Source: Bifidobacterium breve
GTDB taxonomy: Bacteria > Actinomycetota > Acidimicrobiia > Acidimicrobiales > Ilumatobacteraceae
Direction: 5' to 3'
DNA length: 6,054 nt
Assembly (NCBI GenBank): GCA_943325435.2
Contig: CALPPK020000086.1
Span: 1-6,054, forward strand
Positions 1-6,039 of the stretch are shown piece after piece. Position 1 is the stretch's first letter. Every line of letters starts with the position of its first letter. The translations under genes were made by a program, and so were the position numbers. The notes below the pieces were generated by a model. That model was not told the DNA's origin. It saw only the letters and a program-made list of their open reading frames with translations, and did not search any database.

Positions 1-1851
1 ACCGCCGTAGATGAATATGTCATAGTACAAACTGTTCGCTACCGAGGTCGGACGTAACGCAGATGCAGCAACTTTTGTGTCAAGCGGGATTGTTGTCTTG
101 AATACAACCTTTCCTGCACTATTCGCTTGAACTGTTTGCAGCACGCGTGTCGGCGAAGAAAGAATCAATTGCAACCATGCACCTGGCTTCACATTTGGAA
201 TGGTGATGTTGATTGGGTCACCCACTGTGTAGGAAACATCATTTCGTAATGGTGAGCTAGCTGGGGCCGCTGGTAGTGCACTTAGCACAGCTGCTGTAGG
301 AGTTGTCGTTGGCTTCGGATCACTGGCTACAACAGTGGTAGCCACTGCAGCAACTGTTGTTGTGGTGGTGGTTGCTGCAGCAGTTGTTGTTGTTACCGCA
401 GTTACTGGAGCTTCACGTTCCGCCAGTGGCGCAAGCCCAGGCTTGACAGCTGTCGGAACCAATTCTTCCGTGACTACTGCTTCAACTTTTGAAAGGTCAA
501 CATTATTAGTCGTGGTGACTACTGCTCCGGTATCAGTTGTGACAATTACTTGAGGTGCAGATTCATTGGCAGTAACTGTGGTTGTCTCGCCGTTCACGGT
601 TGCATCAACAACAATTTTTGTCTCATCAAAATTGATTGTTGTTGTGTCGGCAGTTACTTGCGTAGCGAAGTTGTTCGCGGCAAGAGTCACTGTTGTGCCT
701 GGGTCATTAGAGGTAACGCTTGTTTCAGTGAACTTAATCGGCTGACGAGCCTTCTTGCCCTTTGTCTGAATTTGAACAACAGATTTACCGTTTGAAATAT
801 ACGCAGAGGCGGTTTCGGGCAGTGTCAGTTCAAAATCCGGGGTATCGACAGACAAGATGAATTCAGGAAGGCTGACAGTCTTGCTGCATGATGCGCTTCG
901 AAGTCCTCGAGAAGTTGTGCCATCAACTGCGGTGCCATCTGAAGGAGAGAAGGTTCCGTTCTTGGTCTTAACTTCCCATTCAACGCCAGTTGAACGGATG
1001 AGAAGAACTGATTTTGCAACTGTTGTCTTGGTGCCACAGAACGGGCAGGTAGCTGAAGTACGAACAGACATTGGTGTCAAGTCGATATCGCCAGCTTTAC
1101 CAGTCCATGCGCATTCATCTTTTTGTGGGTCTTGCCCATTGAATGAAAAGAACCATTTCTTTTCCGCGAGATCAATTACTACGTAACGCTCTCTGCCTGG
1201 CCAGTTCGAGTCATACACCTTGATTACTGCAAGATCCTTGGAAGGAAACTGCACTGCATACGGAAGTACAGCATGACCACCAGTAGGCGTGTAAAGCCCC
1301 AGAGAATACGCAACGGATCCTGTCTTCATAGACGACACAAGTTCATTCACGATGTCACTCAGTGATTTCTTCGCCCACGAGTTTGTGGCATCTTGCACTT
1401 CAGGAAGAAACTGAGTTGCAAAGGCGCGCATGATTCCGTGCGTTACATCACCGGCGTTCAACAATGCACCTGTTGCTGGGGTCTCCTTTGAGTCGAATCG
1501 TGCTGCTGCTTGAACAGCTAGGCCTTCACAATGGCCAGAGGCTCGTGCTTCGTTGACCATACGGGCCCAAGCAGCGGCCTGAGTTGTAGGTGAGCACGGT
1601 GCTTCCACCCCACCAACACATGCTTCTTTACCGAACATGGTGACTAAGTCTTTAGTGTCAAACACTTCTTTGCTGGCTGATGACCCGAAGTTTGCGAACG
1701 TAAATCCATCGTCAGTTGGCAACAGCCCCGAGTCCGCTGGAGTCGCTGCGACATCAGCAGATCCGCTTGAACCGCCGCTGCAACTAGCAAGGGTGGCTAC
1801 TAATACGAGGCCAGTAATGATTCGGCGGGTACGGCTAAATGCTGTTTTCAT
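1..1851 (-). CDS. Secreted lipoprotein with papain/C39-like cysteine-peptidase signature (3' end beyond left edge)
   Basis: Reading the minus strand from the ATG at 1851 gives 617 codons without a stop to base 1, so the C-terminus is missing. Residues 1-24 form a lipoprotein signal peptide (basic start with RTRR, hydrophobic core, lipobox LASC, lipidated Cys24). A Gly/Ser linker follows. Residues 95-240 resemble papain-fold (C39/transglutaminase-like) proteins: GHCEG places Cys108 at a nucleophile-like position, GGHAV gives His193, and VYDSNWPG gives Asp214 and Asn216. Next come Cys247 and a CPFCG motif (Cys269, Cys272), then Cys322. Residues 483-522 are a Thr/Ala/Val linker. Residues 537-617 look like a beta-rich surface domain. 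The start is supported by an AGGA ribosome site at 1860-1863 with an 8-base spacer. The gene is divergent from a TetR gene and shares its control region. The fold assignment is by motif only; peptidase activity, transpeptidase activity or a catalytically dead binding domain are all possible. The substrate is unknown. Confidence 0.85.
   Translation of the reverse strand, partial: MKTAFSRTRRIITGLVLVATLASCSGGSSGSADVAATPADSGLLPTDDGFTFANFGSSASKEVFDTKDLVTMFGKEACVGGVEAPCSPTTQAAAWARMVNEARASGHCEGLAVQAAARFDSKETPATGALLNAGDVTHGIMRAFATQFLPEVQDATNSWAKKSLSDIVNELVSSMKTGSVAYSLGLYTPTGGHAVLPYAVQFPSKDLAVIKVYDSNWPGRERYVVIDLAEKKWFFSFNGQDPQKDECAWTGKAGDIDLTPMSVRTSATCPFCGTKTTVAKSVLLIRSTGVEWEVKTKNGTFSPSDGTAVDGTTSRGLRSASCSKTVSLPEFILSVDTPDFELTLPETASAYISNGKSVVQIQTKGKKARQPIKFTETSVTSNDPGTTVTLAANNFATQVTADTTTINFDETKIVVDATVNGETTTVTANESAPQVIVTTDTGAVVTTTNNVDLSKVEAVVTEELVPTAVKPGLAPLAEREAPVTAVTTTTAAATTTTTTVAAVATTVVASDPKPTTTPTAAVLSALPAAPASSPLRNDVSYTVGDPINITIPNVKPGAWLQLILSSPTRVLQTVQANSAGKVVFKTTIPLDTKVAASALRPTSVANSLYYDIFIYGG
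315..405. repeat. Low-complexity Thr/Ala/Val-coding tract
   Basis: On the minus strand this stretch consists largely of ACA, ACC, ACT, GCA and GTT codons and encodes about 30 residues dominated by Thr, Ala and Val, including runs of four and six Thr. It lies inside the left-hand lipoprotein gene between its central region and its last visible domain. It probably acts as an extended stalk through the cell wall. Such tracts are prone to length variation by slippage. Confidence 0.6.
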
Positions 1852-1879
1852 GGATTTTTTCCTAATTGGATAAATGTCG

Positions 1880-1894
1880 CCTAATATTCGTAGG
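1880..1894. promoter_or_regulatory. Short inverted repeat in the lipoprotein leader
   Basis: CCTA at 1880-1883 and TAGG at 1891-1894 form a 4-base inverted repeat around a 7-base centre, inside the predicted 5' leader of the left-hand lipoprotein mRNA. It could be part of an operator or chance; the arms are short. Confidence 0.15.
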
Positions 1895-1921
1895 ATTCAG
1901 ACAGACTAACTACACCGACGG

Positions 1922-1950
1922 TTCAATTAGACCATAAATACAGATATATT
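1922..1950 (+). promoter_or_regulatory. Predicted promoter of the TetR gene, overlapping the divergent lipoprotein promoter
   Basis: On the plus strand, TATATT (1945-1950) is a good -10 element. TTCAAT (1922-1927), 17 bases upstream, is a weak -35. It occupies the same 30 bases as the opposing lipoprotein promoter, so one bound repressor could block both. The predicted start near 1957 gives a leader of about 20 bases containing the purine-rich GAGAAG. Confidence 0.35.
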
Positions 1951-1954
1951 TCAA
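1926..1954 (-). promoter_or_regulatory. Predicted promoter of the papain-like lipoprotein gene
   Basis: On the minus strand, TTGAAA (1949-1954) is followed after exactly 17 bases by TCTAAT (1926-1931), five of six matches to the -10 consensus. A TG sits one base upstream of the -10, as in extended -10 promoters. Transcription would start near 1919 and give a leader of about 68 bases before the ATG at 1851. The start site is inferred from consensus elements only. Confidence 0.5.
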
Positions 1955-1976
1955 GTACACGAGAAGAGTTTCCTTA

Positions 1977-2657
1977 ATGGCCACCCCAAATACATCTCCA
2001 AAGCGCAGGGATGGCATCGAAACCATGGCCCGGCTCATGGTGCAAGCCCGAATTGAACTGGCAGAAAAAGGCGTCGATAAATTCGATCTAGACGCAGTAC
2101 TTGAGCGTTCAGAGGCTGCTCGCAGTTCCTTGTATCACCACTTCGGTAGCAAGTTCGACCTTATCTATACGGCGCAACTAGAGGAACTTGCTGAAGGCCT
2201 CAACAACGACAACGTCGTTTTTCGATATCTCGCCGAAAATTCCAAGACTGAAGAAGAATTCTTCAACAAGCTTGCAGACCTATTGCGGGCAACGTCTACA
2301 ACGCAATTCGTAGAGTTCCGCAGACGTCGAATTCAAGTCCTGGCCTCTGCTACGCAAAATGCCAAATTGGCTGAAGCAATTCGTGTCGCGCAAGTAGAGG
2401 GCAACCTCTACTTTACGGAAACCCTTGAGATACTTCGCACACGAGGCTGGATAAACCCTAAGCATGACCTCCACGCAGTGACATACATGATTCAAGGATT
2501 ACTGATGGGCCACATCATGTTGGACTTCTCGCAACTACCTGAACTGGAAGACGGCTGGGTTGACTTAGCCATGGAATCAATCGTCAACCTGGTCGGTGCT
2601 TCAGAGAAATTTCAGATTCTTGCTAAGGCTCCCAAGAAGAAAGCAAAGTCTAAATAA
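1977..2657 (+). CDS. TetR/AcrR-family transcriptional regulator
   Basis: The 226-residue product has a normal TetR length. Residues 12-62 form the N-terminal DNA-binding region: a first helix (IETMARLMVQARIELAEKG) and a helix-turn-helix around 37-60 with the family-typical recognition segment SSLYHHFGSKFDLI. Residues 63-210 are mostly helical and would form the ligand-binding and dimerisation domain; the inducer cannot be predicted. The last residues are a Lys/Ala tail (APKKKAKSK), which may add nonspecific DNA affinity. The ATG at 1977 is preceded by GAGAAG at 1961-1966 with a 10-base spacer, and this start leaves about a dozen residues before helix 1, as is usual in the family. A later ATG at 2025 would cut into helix 1. 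It is divergent from the lipoprotein gene at 1-1851 and convergent with the one at 2750-5011. Autorepression and control of the neighbour are likely by family habit. No adjacent enzyme or transporter hints at its ligand. Confidence 0.92.
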   Translation: MATPNTSPKRRDGIETMARLMVQARIELAEKGVDKFDLDAVLERSEAARSSLYHHFGSKFDLIYTAQLEELAEGLNNDNVVFRYLAENSKTEEEFFNKLADLLRATSTTQFVEFRRRRIQVLASATQNAKLAEAIRVAQVEGNLYFTETLEILRTRGWINPKHDLHAVTYMIQGLLMGHIMLDFSQLPELEDGWVDLAMESIVNLVGASEKFQILAKAPKKKAKSK

Positions 2658-2684
2658 CTTTTCTTTAGGGCCGTACATAGAAAT

Positions 2685-2713
2685 GGAGGCCGCAGGAAAA
2701 TCCTGCAGCCTCC
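2685..2713. terminator. Hairpin between convergent genes, probable bidirectional terminator
   Basis: GGAGGC (2685-2690) and GCAGGA (2692-2697) pair with TCCTGC (2701-2706) and GCCTCC (2708-2713). This makes a 12-base-pair stem with one C/A mismatch and an AAA loop. It lies between the stop of the TetR gene (2657) and the stop of the opposing lipoprotein gene (2750), where a shared terminator is expected. Neither side has a clean U tract, so the terminator role is less certain than the structure itself. Confidence 0.6.
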
Positions 2714-2749
2714 AGATCTCAATCTTCCATGAAGAGAAGAACGTAATTT

Positions 2750-5011
2750 TTATTTAGTAGAAGCTGACTTCTTCTTGATGGAGAATCCGGCTGCTCCGGC
2801 CACAATGATGAATCCCAAGATGTACAACAAAGTGTTGTTGCTTGAAGATGAATCAGATGACGCTGGAGCTTCAGTTGTTACCGGAGCTGTTGTGTCAGTT
2901 GACTCTTCTGTACGAACAATTGCTTTTTCAGAAACAACTTCCTCGCCGTTTGTCTTTGTGACACGGATCGCCATCTTTGATGCAGCTTTGGCAATCTTCA
3001 ATGGAGCACCAGGAGTCACAGCAGTCCATGAGCCAGCATCAATCTGATACTCAATTGACTTCACGTCACTAGCTGAAACGCCGAATCCGGTGTATACATC
3101 TTCAACTTTGACTGTGACTTCAACTGCTGCTGCTGGCAACTGCACTTCAGTTGCGGTTGACGTAACAATCGCAGCCTTAGCTGTTTCTTCCACCACTGGC
3201 GCAACTGTTGTCGCCGGTGCTTCAGATGGCACTGTCGCCACAGTTACGGCTGTATCAGTAGCTGCTAATGGATTCGTATAAGTGGCAGAAACCCAATCAG
3301 ATGCAGCACCCCAAAGAGTCCACACGAATCGCTTGGCGCAAACAGTTACTACGGCTCCAGGTACATAAGCCTCACCCAAGCGTTCGTTACTCAAGAAGTA
3401 ACGCTCCGTGTTCACAACGGCACCGACCTTGCTTCCTGCATTGTCAATGCTGTCCATGTCCTTAAAAAGGTCTCTGAAAAGATCATCAGAGCATGCCATT
3501 TCGCTATTGATTGCAAAGAAGACATCTACTTCTTCAAGGCTCTCATAACCGCCTGGGTTCCACTTAACGTTCAGACCTTCGTCTTCAGCCGTAATTTTCA
3601 AGCCTTCAACGTTTTCTGTTTTAGGTGTAGGGATAGTTTGGATTTCTGAGCGGTCTGAAACAGCACCAGATCCAGACAAGGCCTGAACAAAATATTTTGT
3701 TTCTTTCGCGGTGTTGTATGCAATATAGAAAATACGTACCGTTGGTTCGTCTGAACATTCAATCATTACTGATTCTTGTTGATCTATCGAATTTTCACTG
3801 GTTGAATCTGCTGGGTTTGGGTTCAATTCTGAGACGCAATAAGTTATTGCATTATCTGGGTCAGAGTTTTCAACAGCGGTCCAAGTTGCAGTTATCTTTT
3901 CTTTTGATCCGACAACCTTGAGTCCCGTCGGTGCGGCAAGAGTTACAGCAGGAGGACACTGGACCGTGTCTGCACCCTTTGACACACTTTGTTCAAGCGC
4001 TGGGCTACGAATTCCATCTTTGTCAATTGCAACAAGTTGCAGTGACACCTTTGAATCTGTATCCAAAGCATTGTCTGGGTTTACAAGACATGAAGGAATT
4101 GAGTATTCCGTTACATCATCAAGAGGAATGCTCTGAGTCGTTTCGAAGTTGTTTGTAGACCAAAGAAGGTCGTACGTAAGAGCATCTGTGTTATCTAAGT
4201 CAACAGAACGCTTCCAATTCAGATCAATAGTGCCAGTTTGAGGAGTTGCGGTTAGTTCAAAGGGTTGGTAGTCCTTAACCTTTGTAGAACTTAAGTTGAG
4301 CTTTGATGTTGTTTGAGAGTAACCATTGTTGGCTTTGTTGTTCACAGTCACTGCTGCATATGAAAAACCGCTGTCCAATGCATCAGGCAAGATCGAGCCT
4401 AGGGTCGCCGAATCTTCTGGAACTACAACACCTTTTTCAAGGTCATACCTGATGGTGAATCTTCTGTCACTAGTCGTCGAAACATAATTTCCATCAGCAT
4501 CGTAAAATCCTCGGACCCCGTATGCAGCGTCGTCTGGGTTGCTCGGTTTGCCACATTCAGCATTCTTCACCGAATCGTTTGGTGCTTCGGCAAACATGAT
4601 CATCAGCAGATCAAGCTTGTCTCCAGTCCAGGAATAGAAACTCGCTTCGATGGGGCATTTTGCCCATTCCACTTTTGAAAGGTCAGTTGAGCCGGTGTTT
4701 CCGTCAAAGCCGGAGATTGACAAATTTGTGACTGCACTTCGAAAGTCTCCCTTATACATTTTTGTTTGCAAGCTGTGTCCAGAAACTGCGTCAAGGTCAA
4801 TATCGAAGCCGACGTTGTACTGGTCACCTGTTGGGACCTCGTCATCTGAACCGCTCATTTGCTGAAGAGAAATGACACCTTCGTAACGCTTTACGTTTGT
4901 GGCTGTTGAAGAGTTGCGATTGCGACTGCTTGAGTCTGAACCACCGCATGCAGCAAGACCGATAAGTCCCACTGCTAGCGCAATTCGAATAAATGACTTA
5001 TTGATTTTCAT
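2750..5011 (-). CDS. Large lipoprotein with three fibronectin-III-like domains and a C-terminal membrane helix
   Basis: The 753-residue product starts at the ATG at 5011. That start puts a classic lipoprotein signal at the N-terminus (basic MKINKSFIR, hydrophobic core, lipobox LAAC, lipidated Cys22) and has AAGGA at 5017-5021 with a 5-base spacer. An in-frame ATG at 5107 would add 32 residues that mask the signal and overlap the predicted promoter. Residues 40-245 form an unrecognised domain (Cys119, Cys153). Residues 248-354, 359-463 and 466-581 look like three divergent fibronectin-III domains, each with two cysteines (308/352, 392/419, 507/558) that could form disulfides. A linker (582-619), a further Ig-like beta domain (620-702) and a Thr/Pro/Ser linker follow. 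Residues 727-745 form a hydrophobic helix followed by KKK. No LPXTG sorting motif is present. It is probably a cell-surface adhesive, structural or binding protein; no catalytic motif was recognised. Its promoter resembles that of the lipoprotein at 1-1851. Confidence 0.85.
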   Translation of the reverse strand: MKINKSFIRIALAVGLIGLAACGGSDSSSRNRNSSTATNVKRYEGVISLQQMSGSDDEVPTGDQYNVGFDIDLDAVSGHSLQTKMYKGDFRSAVTNLSISGFDGNTGSTDLSKVEWAKCPIEASFYSWTGDKLDLLMIMFAEAPNDSVKNAECGKPSNPDDAAYGVRGFYDADGNYVSTTSDRRFTIRYDLEKGVVVPEDSATLGSILPDALDSGFSYAAVTVNNKANNGYSQTTSKLNLSSTKVKDYQPFELTATPQTGTIDLNWKRSVDLDNTDALTYDLLWSTNNFETTQSIPLDDVTEYSIPSCLVNPDNALDTDSKVSLQLVAIDKDGIRSPALEQSVSKGADTVQCPPAVTLAAPTGLKVVGSKEKITATWTAVENSDPDNAITYCVSELNPNPADSTSENSIDQQESVMIECSDEPTVRIFYIAYNTAKETKYFVQALSGSGAVSDRSEIQTIPTPKTENVEGLKITAEDEGLNVKWNPGGYESLEEVDVFFAINSEMACSDDLFRDLFKDMDSIDNAGSKVGAVVNTERYFLSNERLGEAYVPGAVVTVCAKRFVWTLWGAASDWVSATYTNPLAATDTAVTVATVPSEAPATTVAPVVEETAKAAIVTSTATEVQLPAAAVEVTVKVEDVYTGFGVSASDVKSIEYQIDAGSWTAVTPGAPLKIAKAASKMAIRVTKTNGEEVVSEKAIVRTEESTDTTAPVTTEAPASSDSSSSNNTLLYILGFIIVAGAAGFSIKKKSASTK

Positions 5012-5016
5012 AATGT

Positions 5017-5021
5017 TCCTT
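5017..5021 (-). promoter_or_regulatory. Ribosome binding site that fixes the start of the fibronectin-like lipoprotein
   Basis: Minus-strand AAGGA lies 5 bases before the ATG at 5011. It supports this start over the longer in-frame ATG at 5107, which lies upstream of the predicted transcription start near 5083. Confidence 0.7.
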
Positions 5022-5089
5022 ATGTAGACGAATCGAACACTGCGAGAGTTGACGATCGACGTAGGTAGCTCTATTGAGTAGTGGGTACA

Positions 5090-5110
5090 ATTAGAGCATA
5101 ATTTCAAGTA
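5090..5110 (-). promoter_or_regulatory. Predicted promoter/operator of the fibronectin-like lipoprotein gene
   Basis: On the minus strand, TACTTGAAAT (5101-5110) is followed directly by TATGCTCTAAT, whose TCTAAT (5090-5095) with TG one base upstream makes an extended -10. The same two words occur before the lipoprotein at 1-1851, but there they are separated by 11 extra bases. Here TTGAAA is too close to serve as the -35; the hexamer at standard spacing, TAGCAA (5113-5118), is poor. A start near 5083 would give a leader of about 72 bases. Confidence 0.45.
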
Positions 5111-5224
5111 GTTTGCTACTCCATTTAGGTGAATTTTGGCTCACAAATGAGTCAGGGGCGGTATCTCCACCCAATTCCGGAGGTCCAATCTTCAGTGAGA
5201 CGTGGCAACTGCGCACAGAAAAGC

Positions 5225-5254
5225 AAAAACCCCCTGCAAACGCAGGGGGTTTTT
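5225..5254 (-). terminator. Intrinsic terminator downstream of tRNA-Arg
   Basis: CCCCCTGC (5230-5237) and GCAGGGGG (5242-5249) pair perfectly around an AAAC loop. Flanking runs of five A and five T give a U tract in either direction. It begins 4 bases after the 3' end of tRNA-Arg, so it most likely ends that transcription unit. Its symmetry would let it also stop plus-strand transcripts. Confidence 0.93.
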
Positions 5255-5258
5255 CTAT

Positions 5259-5334
5259 TGGCGCGCTCGGCAGGATTTGAACCTACAACCTTCTGATCCG
5301 TAGTCAGATGCTCTATCCATTGAGCTACGAGCGC
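5259..5334 (-). tRNA. tRNA-Arg (anticodon ACG)
   Basis: A complete 76-base cloverleaf with encoded CCA reads on the minus strand. The acceptor GCGCTCG pairs with CGAGCGC, with discriminator G and CCA at 5259-5261. The D arm is GCTC/GAGC. The anticodon stem TCTGA/TCAGA holds the loop CTACGGA, giving anticodon ACG. The T arm is GTAGG/CCTGC with one wobble pair and a TTCAAAT loop. This tRNA normally has its first anticodon base converted to inosine and reads CGU, CGC and CGA. It lies 33 bases after the LysM gene's stop codon and just before a strong terminator. Confidence 0.97.
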
Positions 5335-5367
5335 TTGTTATTAGGAAAGTAACTCTACCCGTGAGAT

Positions 5368-5946
5368 TTAATTCCAGGCACCCCAGCCGTTTGAACGCTT
5401 ATATATGGCATATCCGGCCTTTGCATTCACTCGGGCATCCAGTAATTGACTGGCCGAGGTGATTCCGATGTCTTTTAGCCAGCTTCGGTGTGCAAGCCAG
5501 TGAATTTGAAATAGCCCTAAGCAGCAACCGCCGTTGTATGAAGCGGCATTCAGCTTGCTTTCCCGCTTGGCAATGGCGACTGCCCTATCTTCCAGATTGT
5601 CCGGCCAGATCTCACGAATAATGGCAGCCGACTGCTTCACCGTGTACCGCTTCTCCGGGGCCTTCAACTTCAGGGCGGTCGAGGTGGCCTTTGTGGTGGC
5701 TGATTTCGGTAGGCAAATAACGTCACCTATTAATAGGAGCGATTTTGTGTTGGCTTTGTTGACCTTCAGCAACAGGCTCATGGTCACGCGCACCTTGCTG
5801 GCTATGCGATTCCAGGAATCATTTGGTACCACGGTGTAGGTCTTGGCGCAGCCCGTCGCCACTTTCGCCCCTGCCGGGGCTGGCCCGCTGAAGACCAGCG
5901 CGCCTGCAACCACAAGGGCTGCCAGGGGTTTGCGTAGCAAACTCAT
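5368..5946 (-). CDS. Secreted LysM protein with lysozyme/transglycosylase-like domain
   Basis: The 192-residue product is a probable peptidoglycan-cleaving enzyme acting outside the membrane. Residues 1-27 form a signal peptide with an AGA cleavage site after Ala27. Residues 36-80 are a LysM peptidoglycan-binding domain (starts YTVVPNDSWNRIA, ends GDVICLP). Residues 102-192 resemble a soluble lytic transglycosylase/lysozyme domain: RESKLNA gives the likely catalytic Glu129, followed by GGCCLGLFQIHW (139-150) and a Trp-rich end (GWGAWN). Cys33 and Cys78 could bridge the LysM domain; adjacent Cys141 and Cys142 are unusual. The ATG at 5946 lies one base after the CCA end of tRNA-Ser, with no Shine-Dalgarno sequence, since the upstream bases are the tRNA itself. 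The next Met (residue 56) would remove the signal peptide, so this start or the TTG at codon 3 is favoured. The gene is probably co-transcribed with both tRNAs. A housekeeping cell-wall hydrolase or an old phage-derived lysin are both possible. Confidence 0.9.
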   Translation of the reverse strand: MSLLRKPLAALVVAGALVFSGPAPAGAKVATGCAKTYTVVPNDSWNRIASKVRVTMSLLLKVNKANTKSLLLIGDVICLPKSATTKATSTALKLKAPEKRYTVKQSAAIIREIWPDNLEDRAVAIAKRESKLNAASYNGGCCLGLFQIHWLAHRSWLKDIGITSASQLLDARVNAKAGYAIYKRSNGWGAWN

Positions 5947-5947
5947 A

Positions 5948-6039
5948 TGGCGGAGAGGGTGGGATTTGAACCCACGGTCCGCTTTAAGACGGACAACGCC
6001 TTAGCAGGGCGCCCCATTCGGCCACTCTGGCACCTCTCC
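5948..6039 (-). tRNA. tRNA-Ser (anticodon GCT)
   Basis: A complete class II tRNA of 92 bases with encoded CCA reads on the minus strand. The acceptor GGAGAGG pairs with CCTCTCC, with discriminator G and CCA at 5948-5950. The anticodon stem GCGCC/GGCGT holds the loop CTGCTAA, giving anticodon GCU for AGC and AGU codons. The long variable arm (GTCCG/CGGAC) is typical of serine tRNAs. The T arm is GTGGG/CCCAC with a TTCAAAT loop. Its promoter lies beyond the right edge. The protein start codon of the LysM gene follows its 3' end after one base. Confidence 0.97.

Noticed and set aside
335..1873. Plus-strand open frames within 335-1873
   Set aside because: They are antisense to the continuous minus-strand lipoprotein frame and have low-complexity or implausible protein sequences.
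486..4687. Shared 15-base word ACTTTTGAAAGGTCA in the two lipoprotein genes (around 486 and 4671)
   Set aside because: It encodes DLSKV(E) in frame in both, but the flanking protein sequences are unrelated; likely chance with the same codon choice.
2775..4865. Plus-strand open frames opposite the fibronectin-like lipoprotein
   Set aside because: They are shadows of the minus-strand gene, with Ala/Val/Thr-rich or Cys-rich translations and no start signals.
5012..5107. N-terminal extension of the fibronectin-like lipoprotein to an ATG at 5107
   Set aside because: It would bury the lipoprotein signal peptide 32 residues in, lacks a ribosome site, and lies upstream of or within the predicted promoter.
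5091..5216. Minus-strand 41-codon open frame starting at GTG, ending inside the lipoprotein promoter motif
   Set aside because: It has no ribosome site, starts right next to the tRNA terminator, and its end coincides with promoter words that recur elsewhere without any reading frame.
5111..5224. Possible small RNA or riboswitch in the spacer before the terminator
   Set aside because: No extended pairing or known aptamer pattern was visible, and the terminator is fully explained by tRNA-Arg.
5259..6039. Prophage attachment site at one of the tRNA genes
   Set aside because: Both tRNAs are intact, no repeated tRNA 3' fragment was found in the window, and no integrase is present.
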